A program made the translations under genes and the position numbers. This document shows positions 21,069-30,866 of a DNA stretch of 35,480 bases, in pieces. Under the pieces are notes generated by a model. The model was not told where the DNA came from, made no database searches, and saw only the letters and a list, made by a program, of their open reading frames with translations. This DNA is from Neoalteromonas arenosi (GTDB taxonomy: Bacteria; Pseudomonadota; Gammaproteobacteria; Enterobacterales; Alteromonadaceae). The stretch's first letter is position 1; the number at the start of each line of letters is the position of its first letter. The DNA lies in the NCBI RefSeq assembly GCF_030362855.1, contig NZ_JAUCBP010000014.1, positions 1-35,480 of the forward strand, given 5' to 3'.

Positions 21069-24000
21069 ATGGCGCTTGGTTGGTCATTACTGGCAATTTT
21101 TTATCTGTTTGGTTTGTTCTGGATGGCGCGTTGGGGCGATAAGAATTCACCCACCGCGCGCTGGCTTACCTCTCACCCGGCCATTTATTCATTGGCATTA
21201 GCAATTTACTGTACCGCCTGGACGTTTTTTGGTGCGGTGGGTCAGGCCAGTCGCGACCATTGGATTTTTCTGCCGATATTACTCGGGCCGATCTTGGTGT
21301 ACGCCATTGGCTATCGGTTTATCTATAAAATGGTGTTGGTCAGTAAGAAGCAACACATAACCACCATTGCTGATTTTATTTCCTCGCGCTACGGCAAGCG
21401 TCAATCGGTTGCACTGATGGTCACCGTGATCGCCCTACTGGCCACTATTCCCTACATTGCGCTGCAGTTAAAAGCGATTGGACAAACCTTCCAACAACTC
21501 ACCGACTATCAAGATACCAACCTGCTAATCTTAATTGCGACGCTATTTATGGCGATTTTTGCAATTTTCTTTGGTACCAAACACGCGGATGTCACCGAGT
21601 ACCGCCGCGGGCTTATGCTAGCTATTGCGTTTGAATCGAGTTTGAAATTACTGGCTTTGGTATTAGTTGGCTTTATTGCCTACTTGGCTATCGATAATGC
21701 TGCAGGCGAACCAAAGCTTGCCCCTATGTTGACTGATGAGGCCTTAAGTACCTTTAGTTCATTTAATTTTTGGGCACAAACTTTGATGGCTGCAGCCGCT
21801 ATCATTTGCTTACCGCGGCAATTTCACGTAGCTATAATCGACAACTTAAGTCTTGATCACATCAAAACTGCGCGTTGGTTGTTTCCCTTGTACTTAATCA
21901 TCATGGCCGCCGTAATCCCTATTATTGCGATGGCAGGTAACCAACTTTTCGCCGCTAGCAATGTGGCACCCGATGCTTATGTCCTCAGTATTGCCATCGA
22001 TAGTGGCTCGATTATCTTGCAAGCACTGGTATTTCTTGGCGGACTTTCTGCCGCCACCGCGATGATCATTGTTGCAACCCTAACTTTGAGTACCATGTTG
22101 ACCAATGACGTCGTACTACCGCGTATTTTTGCGATTGATAAACATCAAAATAAAACCGACTTTAGCGCGCGTATTCGTTTTATCCGACGCATAGTCATTG
22201 GTGTGATTTTATTGATGGCTTTTATTTATCAACAACAGATGACCGGGAGTCGTTCACTGGCTTCGATTGGTTTAATTGCATTCTCTTTAGTGATCCAGCT
22301 GTTACCTGCTATTGTTGGCGGCGTATATTGGAAAAAAGGTCACGCGCACGGCGTATACGCAGGCTTATTAGTCGGCTTAACCTGCTGGGTATTGTGGTTG
22401 GTGTTGCCCACTATTAATAACGACTTTGACCAAGTGCACCAAAACGAATTACTCAGCCAAGGTGCTGTGGTTTCACTGATAGCCAATGCCATCGGTTACA
22501 TCCTGTTCTCGTTGATGGCCCCGGCTCGCCTCATTGACCGTATTCAAGCGGAAGCATTTGTATCTCCCGCTGACATTCGCAACAACGTTACGCGCAGCCA
22601 TGGCAACAATATAAAGGTCGCTGACTTATTAACCTTGTTAACTACCTTCATGGGACAAGGGCGCTGTGAGCAGCTCGTCGATGAGTTTAATCGCACTCAT
22701 AACATTAAAGTACTGCCTAACGACAAACCGAATCCAGCCTTTATGGCATTTTGTGAACGCGCGTTAGGTGGCGTAATAGGCGCATCCAGTGCACGGGCAT
22801 TAACTGACAGTGTGATCCGCGGTAAGAAGCTCGATTTCACCGAAGTGATAAACTTTTTCGATGATACGACCCAGGCCATGCAGTTCAATATGACGGCCTT
22901 GATCACGTCATTGGAGAACATCGACCAAGGCATCAGCGTAATCGATAAGCAATTAAAGCTGGTCGCCTGGAACAAACGCTATAGCGATATGTTTGACTAT
23001 CCCGAAGGCATGCTTGAAGTCGGCACGCCTATATCAACGCTCGTGCGATACAACGCCGAGAGAGGTGAGTTTGGCACTGGTGAAGTGGATGCCGAAGTCG
23101 AAAAACGCATGGCCCATTTACACTCTGGATCTCCGCATAAATTTACCCGCCATCGCAGCGACGGCAGCGTCATTGAAATGGTCGGTAACCCACTGCCTGG
23201 TGGTGGATTTGTAACCACCTTCAATGACATCACCGGACACGTTGAAATCCAACAAGCGTTGGAAGAATCCAACATCGATTTGGAGCATAGGGTTAAAAAA
23301 CGGACCGAAGAAGTGCATTCGATAAATGCCGAATTGCGGTTAGAAATTCAACGTCGCTCAGATGCTGAGAAAGAATTGATCCGCGCTCGCCAAGCGGCTG
23401 AAGAAGCCAATGCCAGTAAGACCCGCTTCTTGGCACTCGCCAGCCATGATGTGCTACAACCCTTAAATGCCGCCAAGCTCTATGTATCAGCGTTGCGTGA
23501 AACCAGTTTGGATGACAATGCCGCTAAACTGGTGGATAAACTCAACCAATCAGTGAATTCGAGTGAAGCGCTGATTGGTACATTGTTAGATATTTCACGC
23601 CTCGACCAAGGTGACTTAAAGCCCACCATAGAACCTGTGGATGTGATTGCAACCCTGACGCCACTCATCGACCAGATTGCGATAAAGGCGAAAGAAAAAG
23701 GTCTTGAATTTAGAACTAAAATTCGGCCCTGTTGGGCAATGGCAGATAAGACCTATCTGTACCGAATTGTACAGAACTTGCTATCAAATGCAGTGAAGTA
23801 CACACAAAAAGGCAAAGTTCTGTTAACTATTAAAGTCGTGGAAAATCGAGTACAAATTCGCGTTTTTGATACTGGGATCGGTGTTACCCAAGAGCAACAA
23901 ATACTAATCTTTAGCGATTTCTATCGCGCCGATACCCACACCGAGAGTGGTGTGGGTTTGGGTCTCGGTGTAGTGCGTCGTTTGAGTGGCCAAATTAAAG

Positions 24001-24515
24001 GTAATGTAGGTGTGCGCTCAACACCTGGTAAAGGCAGCTGCTTTGAGTTACGGGTACCTGTCTCCGAACCCGGTCAAGACGAGTCCAAGACAGTTACCCG
24101 TGCTAGCTCGTCATTCTCGGGTTTACGGGTGCTGTGTGTCGATGACCAACAAGAGAACCTCGATGCCCTCAAGACACTGCTGGAGCGATGGAGTATTACT
24201 GTAGAAGTTGCGCAAACCAGAGAAGCGGCTTTAGCAACCGCTCAGTCATTTAAACCACAAATCGTGTTGATGGACTATCAGCTAGGCAAAAACGACAATG
24301 GCTTAGAGGTAATTGATGCTCTGCGGACTGAGTTAGATATGGTATGTCCGGCGTGTTTGGTTACGGCGGTTCGCGACACTGAGTTGGCGGAAACCTGCAA
24401 ACAACACGGCGTTCACTATATGAATAAGCCGGTTAAGCCAGCAAAACTGCGCGCCCTGCTACAAGCAATGACGCGCCATATTGATGCTGCTGATGTGATC
24501 GAAAAAGAGGCTTAA
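21069..24515 (+). CDS. crbS: CrbS: SLC5-type transporter domain fused to a hybrid histidine kinase
   Basis: Started at ATG 21069 (1148 aa) because AGGA lies 7 nt upstream; ATG 21054 has none. Domain order: SLC5/sodium-solute-symporter-like membrane domain (about 1-490, about 13 helices), a linker and PAS domain (about 610-730), coiled coil (about 730-785), HisKA with phospho-acceptor H793 (LASHDVLQPLN), HATPase (N907 in LLSNAVKYT, DTGIGV, GVGLGLGVV) and a C-terminal receiver with D1069 (VLMDYQL). This is the CrbS architecture; in Vibrio cholerae CrbS/CrbR controls the acetate switch through acs. The membrane part may sense or move acetate or a related solute. Diverges from the symporter operon and shares an operator-like palindrome with acs. 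Confidence 0.93.
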   Translation: MALGWSLLAIFYLFGLFWMARWGDKNSPTARWLTSHPAIYSLALAIYCTAWTFFGAVGQASRDHWIFLPILLGPILVYAIGYRFIYKMVLVSKKQHITTIADFISSRYGKRQSVALMVTVIALLATIPYIALQLKAIGQTFQQLTDYQDTNLLILIATLFMAIFAIFFGTKHADVTEYRRGLMLAIAFESSLKLLALVLVGFIAYLAIDNAAGEPKLAPMLTDEALSTFSSFNFWAQTLMAAAAIICLPRQFHVAIIDNLSLDHIKTARWLFPLYLIIMAAVIPIIAMAGNQLFAASNVAPDAYVLSIAIDSGSIILQALVFLGGLSAATAMIIVATLTLSTMLTNDVVLPRIFAIDKHQNKTDFSARIRFIRRIVIGVILLMAFIYQQQMTGSRSLASIGLIAFSLVIQLLPAIVGGVYWKKGHAHGVYAGLLVGLTCWVLWLVLPTINNDFDQVHQNELLSQGAVVSLIANAIGYILFSLMAPARLIDRIQAEAFVSPADIRNNVTRSHGNNIKVADLLTLLTTFMGQGRCEQLVDEFNRTHNIKVLPNDKPNPAFMAFCERALGGVIGASSARALTDSVIRGKKLDFTEVINFFDDTTQAMQFNMTALITSLENIDQGISVIDKQLKLVAWNKRYSDMFDYPEGMLEVGTPISTLVRYNAERGEFGTGEVDAEVEKRMAHLHSGSPHKFTRHRSDGSVIEMVGNPLPGGGFVTTFNDITGHVEIQQALEESNIDLEHRVKKRTEEVHSINAELRLEIQRRSDAEKELIRARQAAEEANASKTRFLALASHDVLQPLNAAKLYVSALRETSLDDNAAKLVDKLNQSVNSSEALIGTLLDISRLDQGDLKPTIEPVDVIATLTPLIDQIAIKAKEKGLEFRTKIRPCWAMADKTYLYRIVQNLLSNAVKYTQKGKVLLTIKVVENRVQIRVFDTGIGVTQEQQILIFSDFYRADTHTESGVGLGLGVVRRLSGQIKGNVGVRSTPGKGSCFELRVPVSEPGQDESKTVTRASSSFSGLRVLCVDDQQENLDALKTLLERWSITVEVAQTREAALATAQSFKPQIVLMDYQLGKNDNGLEVIDALRTELDMVCPACLVTAVRDTELAETCKQHGVHYMNKPVKPAKLRALLQAMTRHIDAADVIEKEA

Positions 24516-25231
24516 AAGGCTTTGTTAAACCACAAGCGGTAGGTGTGATCATTAGCGCCATTTGACACACCTGCCAAGTAGCCCAATTGATAGCTAAATT
24601 CACCAATTTTGCCGCTCAGTACCGGGCCAATTTGATGCTCTTGGTCATTGAATGAGCCCATGTCGCTGATACGACCATACTCGTTGAACATCTCGACCCC
24701 CAAACGATGGCCGTTTTCCATCTTATAGGTCAGGCTCGCGCGAGTCTCTAACGTAGTTCCGCCCACTGCCGTGCCACCGAAGTTCCAACCGCCAATCACA
24801 ATACCGCGTAAACGCCATTCTGGTGTCAGTTGCCACTGGTTAGTCCAATTGATCGCGAAAAGTTCTGGGCGGCTACCTTTACGCGTGCGAATGTCAAAAC
24901 GAACACCCGAATCCCAAATACCGTCTTCTTTGTGTTTAAAGTGGTAAAGCAATTCAGCACGTAAGTAGTCGTACTCTAAGTCATCGCCAACATCGCGAAA
25001 CTGCGTGATGATGCGCCAGCGAAAATCTTCATTGAACGCTTGTTGATAATGGAAGCGATGCGCCCATGCATCCTCACCGCCATCCTCACCTGGAGAAAAG
25101 CCAATGCGATACATCGCCGACCGATCATCGGGGTTGACTGTCGGACCATGCACACCTGATGTATTACTGGCCATTACTTGAAAGGCACACAACCCTAAAA
25201 CTAGCAGCGGCAACTTAATCCATTGCTTCAT
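24512..25231 (-). CDS. Predicted outer-membrane beta-barrel protein
   Basis: 239 aa with a Sec signal peptide (cleavage near VMA-SNT, about residue 21). The mature part is a string of amphipathic strands with aromatic girdles (YRIGFSPG, WAHRFHYQQAF, DFRWRIITQF, YDYLRAELLYHF) and ends in phenylalanine (YRLWFNKAF), as expected for Bam-dependent barrels. About 8-10 strands are likely. Its stop overlaps the crbS stop on the opposite strand by 3 nt. It sits between crbS and crbR, which suggests a link with acetate use, but its solute is unknown. Confidence 0.75.
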   Translation of the reverse strand: MKQWIKLPLLVLGLCAFQVMASNTSGVHGPTVNPDDRSAMYRIGFSPGEDGGEDAWAHRFHYQQAFNEDFRWRIITQFRDVGDDLEYDYLRAELLYHFKHKEDGIWDSGVRFDIRTRKGSRPELFAINWTNQWQLTPEWRLRGIVIGGWNFGGTAVGGTTLETRASLTYKMENGHRLGVEMFNEYGRISDMGSFNDQEHQIGPVLSGKIGEFSYQLGYLAGVSNGANDHTYRLWFNKAF

Positions 25232-25393
25232 AAATCATCCACCATGTGAAATAACAAACTAAAATCCTATACGTGTTATAGCTTAAAAAAGCGCAATGTA
25301 CGCCTGATGATCGATAAATAAAATAGCACTCAGCACGACATTACCGAATGGTTCGTACAGAAATTATTACACATTGTGGGCTACTGATGCGCT

Positions 25394-26044
25394 TTAATGA
25401 ATGGCGGCAGGAGGCTCTAATTCGAGTTGTGAGGCAATCAATACTGCCTGTGTGCGATTGTTAATACCCAGCTTTTTAAAAATAGCGGTCACGTGGGCTT
25501 TTACAGTCGCTTCAGCAATATCTAAATTGTAACCGATTTGTTTGTTGAGTAAGCCATCGCGCATATAACACAGCACTTTATATTGTGAAGGCGTTAAGCT
25601 GGCTACTTGATCAGCGAGTTTGGAAAACTCTTCGTCGACCTCTTCAATCTTGCCGTCAAAGGCTTCGGGTAACCATACATCGCCATCTAGGATTGCGCTC
25701 ACTGCATCGGCAATATCGCTGCTACTGGCAGTTTTGGGGATAAAGCCTAAAGCACCGACACCGACAATCTTTGAAATAATCAGTGGATCTTCGGTACCGG
25801 ATACCACCGCGACAGGAACATCGGGAAAGAGTTTGCGGATATGCAGTAGCCCAAATAAATCTTGGCTGCCTGGCATGTGGAGGTCGAGCAACAACAAATC
25901 GACATCATTGTGCTCAAGAGTCTCTACAGTAGCGGCGAGATCCGCCGCTTCCAGTAAATGAATATCCGTTAAGGAGGAGGATAACGCTCCGCGCAGTGCA
26001 TCACGGTATAAAGGGTGATCATCGGCTATCAGTAACGTTATCAT
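25394..26044 (-). CDS. crbR: CrbR: LuxR-type response regulator
   Basis: 216 aa with an N-terminal receiver (acid pair D8-D9, phospho-acceptor D54 in LLLDLHMPG, conserved K near 105 in IPKTASSSD) and a C-terminal NarL/LuxR helix-turn-helix (about 153-208, SQYKVLCYMRDGLLNKQIGYNL and ATVKAHVTAIFKKLG). AAGGAG lies upstream of the ATG. Its gene follows acs by 15 nt on the same strand, so the activator is part of the acs operon and may be made in proportion to it. In V. cholerae CrbR, paired with CrbS, activates acs; family and location make that role very likely here. Confidence 0.92.
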   Translation of the reverse strand: MITLLIADDHPLYRDALRGALSSSLTDIHLLEAADLAATVETLEHNDVDLLLLDLHMPGSQDLFGLLHIRKLFPDVPVAVVSGTEDPLIISKIVGVGALGFIPKTASSSDIADAVSAILDGDVWLPEAFDGKIEEVDEEFSKLADQVASLTPSQYKVLCYMRDGLLNKQIGYNLDIAEATVKAHVTAIFKKLGINNRTQAVLIASQLELEPPAAIH

Positions 26045-26059
26045 GGCGACTCCTTTTTA

Positions 26060-28000
26060 TTATCTATTCAATCGCTCCGCGATGAGTGTATCAACCACGG
26101 ACGGATCCGCCAAGGTTGATGTATCACCCAATTGCTGGTGTTCATTAGCGGCAATTTTACGCAAGATACGGCGCATAATTTTACCTGAACGCGTTTTAGG
26201 TAAACCGTGAGACCACTGGATCATGTCCGGTGTTGCGATGGGGCTAAGCTCTTTACGCACCCAGGCTCTGAGCTCTTTCGTTAGCTCATCGGTCACTTCA
26301 ACACCTTCATTTGGCGTTACGTATACATAAATCCCCTGACCTTTAATGTCATGCGGATACCCAACCACCGCGGCTTCTGCCACATCGTGATGCGCCACTA
26401 GAGCACTTTCGATCTCTGCAGTACCCAAACGGTGACCGGAGACATTTAGTACATCGTCAACGCGACCAGTGATCCAGTAGTAACCGTCTTCATCTCGACG
26501 GCAACCATCACCCGTGAAATAAACGCCTTCATACGCACTGAAATAGGTATTTTTAAAGCGCTCGTGATCGCCATAAACCGTGCGGGCTTGTGCAGGCCAG
26601 CTGTCTTTGATCACCAAGTTACCTTCGGCTTCGCCTTCAAGCTCATTCCCGTCTGCATCGAATAGCGCTGGCTGTACACCAAAGAACGGGCGACTGGCCG
26701 AACCTGGCTTCAATTCAGTTGCGCCGGGTAACGGCAGGATCATGGTGCCGCCGGTCTCGGTTTGCCACCAAGTATCGGCGATTGGGCACTCGTTGTTACC
26801 GAATACGCGGTGATACCACTCCCACGCCTCTGGATTAATCGGTTCACCGACGGAGCCTAAAACGCGTAAGGTAGAAACATCACAACCTTCAACCGGTGCA
26901 TCACCATGGGCCATTAAAGCTCGAATTGCAGTTGGTGCAGTATATAGCTGGTTAACTTTGTATTTCTCTACCACTTGCGCGATACGACGCACATCTGGAT
27001 AAGTCGGCACGCCCTCAAAGAATACTTGGGTAACAGCATTCACGAGTGGCCCATACACCATGTAACTGTGACCGGTGATCCAGCCCACATCGGCCGTACA
27101 CCAATAAATGTCACCGTCTTTATAGTCAAACGCATACTTAAACGTCATCGCGGTATACAGTAAATAACCACCCGTGGTGTGTACCACGCCTTTTGGTTGA
27201 CCCGTAGAGCCGGAGGTATACAAGATAAACAATGGATCTTCAGCGTTCATCACTTCGGGTTCACACTGTGCAGATACATCATCCACCAATTCATCCCACC
27301 ATACGTCGACATCGTTCCAGGCAATATCACCGCCAGTAAGTTTGTGTACCAAAACAGCTGATATACTCGGGCATGCGCCGTTCGCCAACGCTTCATCGAC
27401 ATTGGCTTTTAATGGTACGCTTTTGCCACTACGACGACCTTCGTCAGCGGTGATCACCACCTTGGCGTCACTGTCGTTAATGCGATCAGCAATAGCATTC
27501 GGTGAGAAACCGCCAAAAATCACTGAGTGCACTGCACCGATGCGCGCACAGGCCAACATTGCATAGGCAGCTTGAGGCACCATCGGCATATACAGTGCTA
27601 CGCGGTCACCTTTGCCAACACCGAGTTTTTTCAGGCCGTTGGCAAGCTTACAGACCTCATAATGCAGTTGTTGATAGGTAATTACCTCACTGTCTTCTGG
27701 CGAATCACCTTCCCAAAGGATTGCTGTTTTCTTAGCATTTTTTGCTAAATGCCGATCGATACAGTTGTAGCTGGCATTGAGTTCGCCATCTTCAAACCAT
27801 TTAATGTATAAATTGTCGGACGCAAAAGATGTATCTTTTACTTTAGTGGGTGCTTTGAACCAATCAAGCATTGCCGCGTGTTCGCCCCAAAATGCCTCTG
27901 GGTCGCTGACCGACTGTTGGTACATTTCGAGATACTGCTCATTGGTGAGTAGCGTATCTGCTTTAATAGCTTCTGGCACTGGATATGTTTTGGCATTCAT
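26060..28000 (-). CDS. acs: Acetyl-CoA synthetase (acetate-CoA ligase, AMP-forming)
   Basis: 646 aa, standard Acs length. It activates acetate to acetyl-AMP and then acetyl-CoA (EC 6.2.1.1) in the cytoplasm. Motifs: AMP-binding P-loop [11 protein letters not shown] (261-271), the [13 protein letters not shown] block, [30 protein letters not shown] split over the hinge, and [11 protein letters not shown], whose Lys (K607) is the residue regulated by acetylation in Salmonella Acs. GGAGG precedes the ATG. The promoter region upstream carries two AGAC-N4-GTCT palindromes. Downstream crbR is 15 nt away. Confidence 0.98.
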   Translation of the reverse strand: MNAKTYPVPEAIKADTLLTNEQYLEMYQQSVSDPEAFWGEHAAMLDWFKAPTKVKDTSFASDNLYIKWFEDGELNASYNCIDRHLAKNAKKTAILWEGDSPEDSEVITYQQLHYEVCKLANGLKKLGVGKGDRVALYMPMVPQAAYAMLACARIGAVHSVIFGGFSPNAIADRINDSDAKVVITADEGRRSGKSVPLKANVDEALANGACPSISAVLVHKLTGGDIAWNDVDVWWDELVDDVSAQCEPEVMNAEDPLFILYTSGSTGQPKGVVHTTGGYLLYTAMTFKYAFDYKDGDIYWCTADVGWITGHSYMVYGPLVNAVTQVFFEGVPTYPDVRRIAQVVEKYKVNQLYTAPTAIRALMAHGDAPVEGCDVSTLRVLGSVGEPINPEAWEWYHRVFGNNECPIADTWWQTETGGTMILPLPGATELKPGSASRPFFGVQPALFDADGNELEGEAEGNLVIKDSWPAQARTVYGDHERFKNTYFSAYEGVYFTGDGCRRDEDGYYWITGRVDDVLNVSGHRLGTAEIESALVAHHDVAEAAVVGYPHDIKGQGIYVYVTPNEGVEVTDELTKELRAWVRKELSPIATPDMIQWSHGLPKTRSGKIMRRILRKIAANEHQQLGDTSTLADPSVVDTLIAERLNR

Positions 28001-28096
28001 CGTGTTGCCTCCAAGTTTAAAAATTGAATTTGCAAAGTTAGTTGCTACTGATTTGGGTATGGCTTAACTGTAGCCCTTATTAACAATTACAAAATG

Positions 28097-28108
28097 AGAC
28101 TTTGGTCT
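28097..28108. promoter_or_regulatory. Candidate CrbR operator 1 (AGAC-TTTG-GTCT)
   Basis: A palindrome with perfect 4-bp arms 97 bp upstream of the acs ATG. The same AGAC-N4-GTCT form occurs at 28188 and, with one change, at 20991. Position fits an activator site for acs. Regulator assignment is inferred from genomic context. Confidence 0.5.
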
Positions 28109-28187
28109 TACCGGACTGTAACGCCGCATCGACAAGACAAAACAGATTTCCTGACAAATATCCTAACAGACTGATATTTCGAAAGTA

Positions 28188-28199
28188 AGACTTTAGTCT
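28188..28199. promoter_or_regulatory. Candidate CrbR operator 2 (AGAC-TTTA-GTCT)
   Basis: Second copy, 91 bp from the first, about 188 bp upstream of acs and 111 bp upstream of the porin ATG, so it may act on both divergent genes. Flanks also share T and A at the edges (TAAGAC...GTCTAA). Confidence 0.5.
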
Positions 28200-28309
28200 A
28201 ATAGACGAACAGCTTATTTTTTTTTTGCCTAAACTGCGCACAATAGAATCATGTTAACGAACATTTTACATCGTTTTAACTTTAATCAATACAGCAAGTG
28301 GACACTCTT

Positions 28310-29473
28310 ATGAAGGCAGCAATTAAAAAAACAGCATCTATCGTAGCACTCACCTGTGCCGGTTTATCGGGTACTGCAACTGCGGCAAACCTCGCCGGAA
28401 CAGACGTTAAGTTTTCAGGCTATATCAAACTTGATGCAATTGTTTCAAATTACAGTGAAGGTTCATTAGCAACCGGTAACCTCAATCGTGATTTCTATGT
28501 GCCCGCACTTATTCCAGTGAACGGCCTTGATGAAGGCGCGCAAATGGATATCCATGCGCGTCAATCGCGTTTCCGCTTTACTACCTCTACCGCTACAGAA
28601 GAGGGCGATACGATTACTGGTGTGCTTGAGTTTGATATGTTGGCCACGCCAAACGGTAACGACCGTATCAGTAGTTCATGGACTCCGCGTATTCGTCACG
28701 CGTTTATGAAGTATAAAAACTGGACGATTGGTCAAACCTGGTCAACGTTTATGGACGTTAGTGCGCTGCCAGAAACGCTCGATTTTATCGGTGTGACTGA
28801 CGGAACGATCTTTGACCGCCAAGCACTTGTGCGTTACACCTCAGGTGCATGGGAATTTGCAGCGGAAAACCCAGAAACAACCGTCACTCCTTTTGGTGGC
28901 GGTGGACGTATTGTTGCCGATGACAATGTAACACCAGACTTAGTGGCTCGTTATACGCATAAAGCCGATTGGGGTTACTTAAGAGTTGCGGGTTTGTTGC
29001 GTCAACTCGCGTATGACAATGGCGATAACATCGATTCAACTGATACCTCAATTGGTATCAGTGTTACCGGTAAAATTAATTTAGATAACGGTGATGATCT
29101 GCGCTTTATGCTCAACACCGGTCAGGGCTTAGGTCGCTATATTGGTCTTAACACGGCAAATGGTGCTGTGATTGATGCCAATGGCGAGCTGCAAGCTATC
29201 GATTCATTTGGTTACGCCATTGCTTATCGCCATGTGTGGAATGAAAAAATGCGCAGTAACTTTACCTTCTCGGCACTGGATGTAGACAACGATACTGCGC
29301 TTACAGGTCTGGGTGTGACGCAAAAGACCTACTCTGCGCGCGCAAACCTATTGTATTCACCAACCAAAGCAATCACCGTGGGTGGCGAAATTGCTTTTGC
29401 GAATCGCGAAACAGAAGGTGGTTTAGAAGGTGATATGAACCGTATCCAGTTCTCTGCAAAATATGCTTTTTAA
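28310..29473 (+). CDS. DcaP-like trimeric outer-membrane porin
   Basis: 387 aa from ATG 28310; the GTG at 28298 would only lengthen the n-region. Signal peptide MKAAIKKTASIVALTC...ATA, with cleavage before ANLAG. The mature chain has VKFSGYIKLDAI, ARQSRFRFTT, LEFDML, SSWTPRIRHAFMKY, IGQTWSTFMDVSALPETLDF and a final FSAKYAF ending in Phe: the DcaP-type order. DcaP channels take up dicarboxylates and other small anions in Acinetobacter. Here the gene diverges from acs and shares operator-like sites, suggesting uptake of acetate or other carboxylates across the outer membrane. Confidence 0.9.
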   Translation: MKAAIKKTASIVALTCAGLSGTATAANLAGTDVKFSGYIKLDAIVSNYSEGSLATGNLNRDFYVPALIPVNGLDEGAQMDIHARQSRFRFTTSTATEEGDTITGVLEFDMLATPNGNDRISSSWTPRIRHAFMKYKNWTIGQTWSTFMDVSALPETLDFIGVTDGTIFDRQALVRYTSGAWEFAAENPETTVTPFGGGGRIVADDNVTPDLVARYTHKADWGYLRVAGLLRQLAYDNGDNIDSTDTSIGISVTGKINLDNGDDLRFMLNTGQGLGRYIGLNTANGAVIDANGELQAIDSFGYAIAYRHVWNEKMRSNFTFSALDVDNDTALTGLGVTQKTYSARANLLYSPTKAITVGGEIAFANRETEGGLEGDMNRIQFSAKYAF

Positions 29474-29489
29474 GCAATTTTCTTGAAGT

Positions 29490-29520
29490 AAAAGGCCAGG
29501 CACGTTGCTTGGCCTTTTTT
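29490..29520. terminator. Bidirectional intrinsic terminator
   Basis: AAAAGGCCA and TGGCCTTTT form a 9-bp stem, with a T-run on the plus side and an A-run (T-run on minus) on the other. It serves the porin gene and the convergent Na/Pi cotransporter gene, whose stop codon overlaps the hairpin's end. Confidence 0.9.
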
Positions 29521-30697
29521 ATCGGGTCGCAAAAATAACCGACAGCGGCAGTAAGAAAAACACGCCAACGATATAGGCTACGCCCAAACTCTTGTGCTCG
29601 GCAACGCGCAACGACAATAAGTAACTGAGTTTGTAGGGCAACTCGCGCAAGAAAACTAGGCCATAAATTACCGCAACCGCACTGACGTTATACAACAAAT
29701 GTACAATCGCGATCTGCAGTGCTAATGCGGCATTAGCACCGGTGATAGCGAGTGCCGCAACGAGCGCAGTGATACAGGTGCCGATATTCGCACCTAAAGT
29801 GAAAGGGTAAATATCACGCGCTTTGAGCACGCCGTTACCTACTAACGGCACCATTAATGATGTAGTAGTTGACGAACTCTGCACTAATACGGTTACTATT
29901 GTACCTGAGGCAATCCCCGTTAACGGGCCGCGTCCGATGCTACTGTGCAAAATTTGCTTAGCGCGGCCGACCATCAAGGATTTCATGATCTTGCCCATGT
30001 AGGTAATTGAAACCACGATCAAGCCAATACCTATCACAATCTTAATCAAGCCAGCATAAATCGCTGGTAAACCGGCAAGTACATAATTCAGTGCATCAAC
30101 CACCGGTCCAGTCACGCCTTTGATGGGATTAAATCCACCAACGTCGGCCGCTGCGCCAATCGAAAATAGCGAAACCATTGCTCCGCTCACGTGTTCTAAA
30201 AAGCCGAACATAATCTCTAGCGGTAAAAATATTAGTACCGCAAATATATTGAAGAAGTCGTGAATAGTTGCCGCGTTAAACGCACGCTGAAACTCTTGCT
30301 TATTGGTAACATGCCCTAAGCTAACAATGGTGTTAGTAATACTGGTACCAATATTAGCGCCCATCATCATGGGTACAGCAATGGTAATGGGTAATCCGCC
30401 CGCCACCATTGCAACAATAATGGAAGTAACCGTGCTTGAAGATTGAATTAACGCGGTGCCGACCATGCCGATGATGAGGCCCATGACAGGATTAGATGCA
30501 AACTCAAAGAGACTGCGGGCGTGTTCAGCGGTAGCAAGCTTAAAACCACTGCCAATGATGCTGACTGCTGTGAGCATTACAAAGACAAGAAATACTAGCC
30601 ATAACCATCGCCGCAGCTTTGCACCGCCAGATAGTGGTGCCATCACAATCACCTCTGTTTCAGGCGCAATCGATGGGTTAGATACTGGCTGGGTCAT
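29519..30697 (-). CDS. Na+/phosphate cotransporter, NptA-like (PF02690)
   Basis: 392 aa with the inverted-repeat architecture of Na/Pi cotransporters. The two hallmark QSSST motifs occur at 85-89 (TALIQSSSTVTS) and 273-277 (TVLVQSSSTTTS), each followed by a GANIGTS/C-I-T block. About 8-9 hydrophobic helices; no PhoU domain at the C-terminus, so this is the short SLC34-like form similar to V. cholerae NptA. It imports phosphate with sodium across the inner membrane. Single gene, ending at a shared terminator. Confidence 0.95.
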   Translation of the reverse strand: MTQPVSNPSIAPETEVIVMAPLSGGAKLRRWLWLVFLVFVMLTAVSIIGSGFKLATAEHARSLFEFASNPVMGLIIGMVGTALIQSSSTVTSIIVAMVAGGLPITIAVPMMMGANIGTSITNTIVSLGHVTNKQEFQRAFNAATIHDFFNIFAVLIFLPLEIMFGFLEHVSGAMVSLFSIGAAADVGGFNPIKGVTGPVVDALNYVLAGLPAIYAGLIKIVIGIGLIVVSITYMGKIMKSLMVGRAKQILHSSIGRGPLTGIASGTIVTVLVQSSSTTTSLMVPLVGNGVLKARDIYPFTLGANIGTCITALVAALAITGANAALALQIAIVHLLYNVSAVAVIYGLVFLRELPYKLSYLLSLRVAEHKSLGVAYIVGVFFLLPLSVIFATR

Positions 30698-30783
30698 TAG
30701 TTACTCAAAAATTTAGCTACACACATACACGCAATAGGGTACCTAGCGTAAATGACAAATTGATTACGCCAGCACAGATCGCG

Positions 30784-30806
30784 GATCCTGCCACAAAACT
30801 TTGGCA
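30784..30806. repeat. Stem-loop in the leader region of the Na/Pi cotransporter
   Basis: TCCTGCCA and TGGCAGGA form an 8-bp stem with a short A/T-rich loop, about 90 nt upstream of the cotransporter ATG and 60 nt after the aldo/keto reductase stop. No T-tract directly follows on either strand. It may be a weak terminator of the reductase gene or part of the cotransporter leader. Confidence 0.4.
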
Positions 30807-30866
30807 GGAAAAATCGAATAACCCGACCTTTTTAATCAGCTTTTTATGTGGGTAAAAGCCACAGTT

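Larger units (their letters stand above)
28001..28309. promoter_or_regulatory. Divergent control region between acs and the porin gene
   Basis: This 309-bp gene-free stretch holds the acs promoter (minus), the porin promoter (plus) and two operator-like palindromes described separately. A T-run (about 28217-28227) and a TTGCCT...AATCAT pair near 28228-28252 may be part of a porin promoter. No open frame in it has a plausible start and ribosome binding site. Confidence 0.6.

Noticed and set aside
30698-30780. Pho box for the Na/Pi cotransporter
   Set aside because: Only a single TTGTCAT-like half-site is visible; the repeated pattern needed for PhoB is absent.
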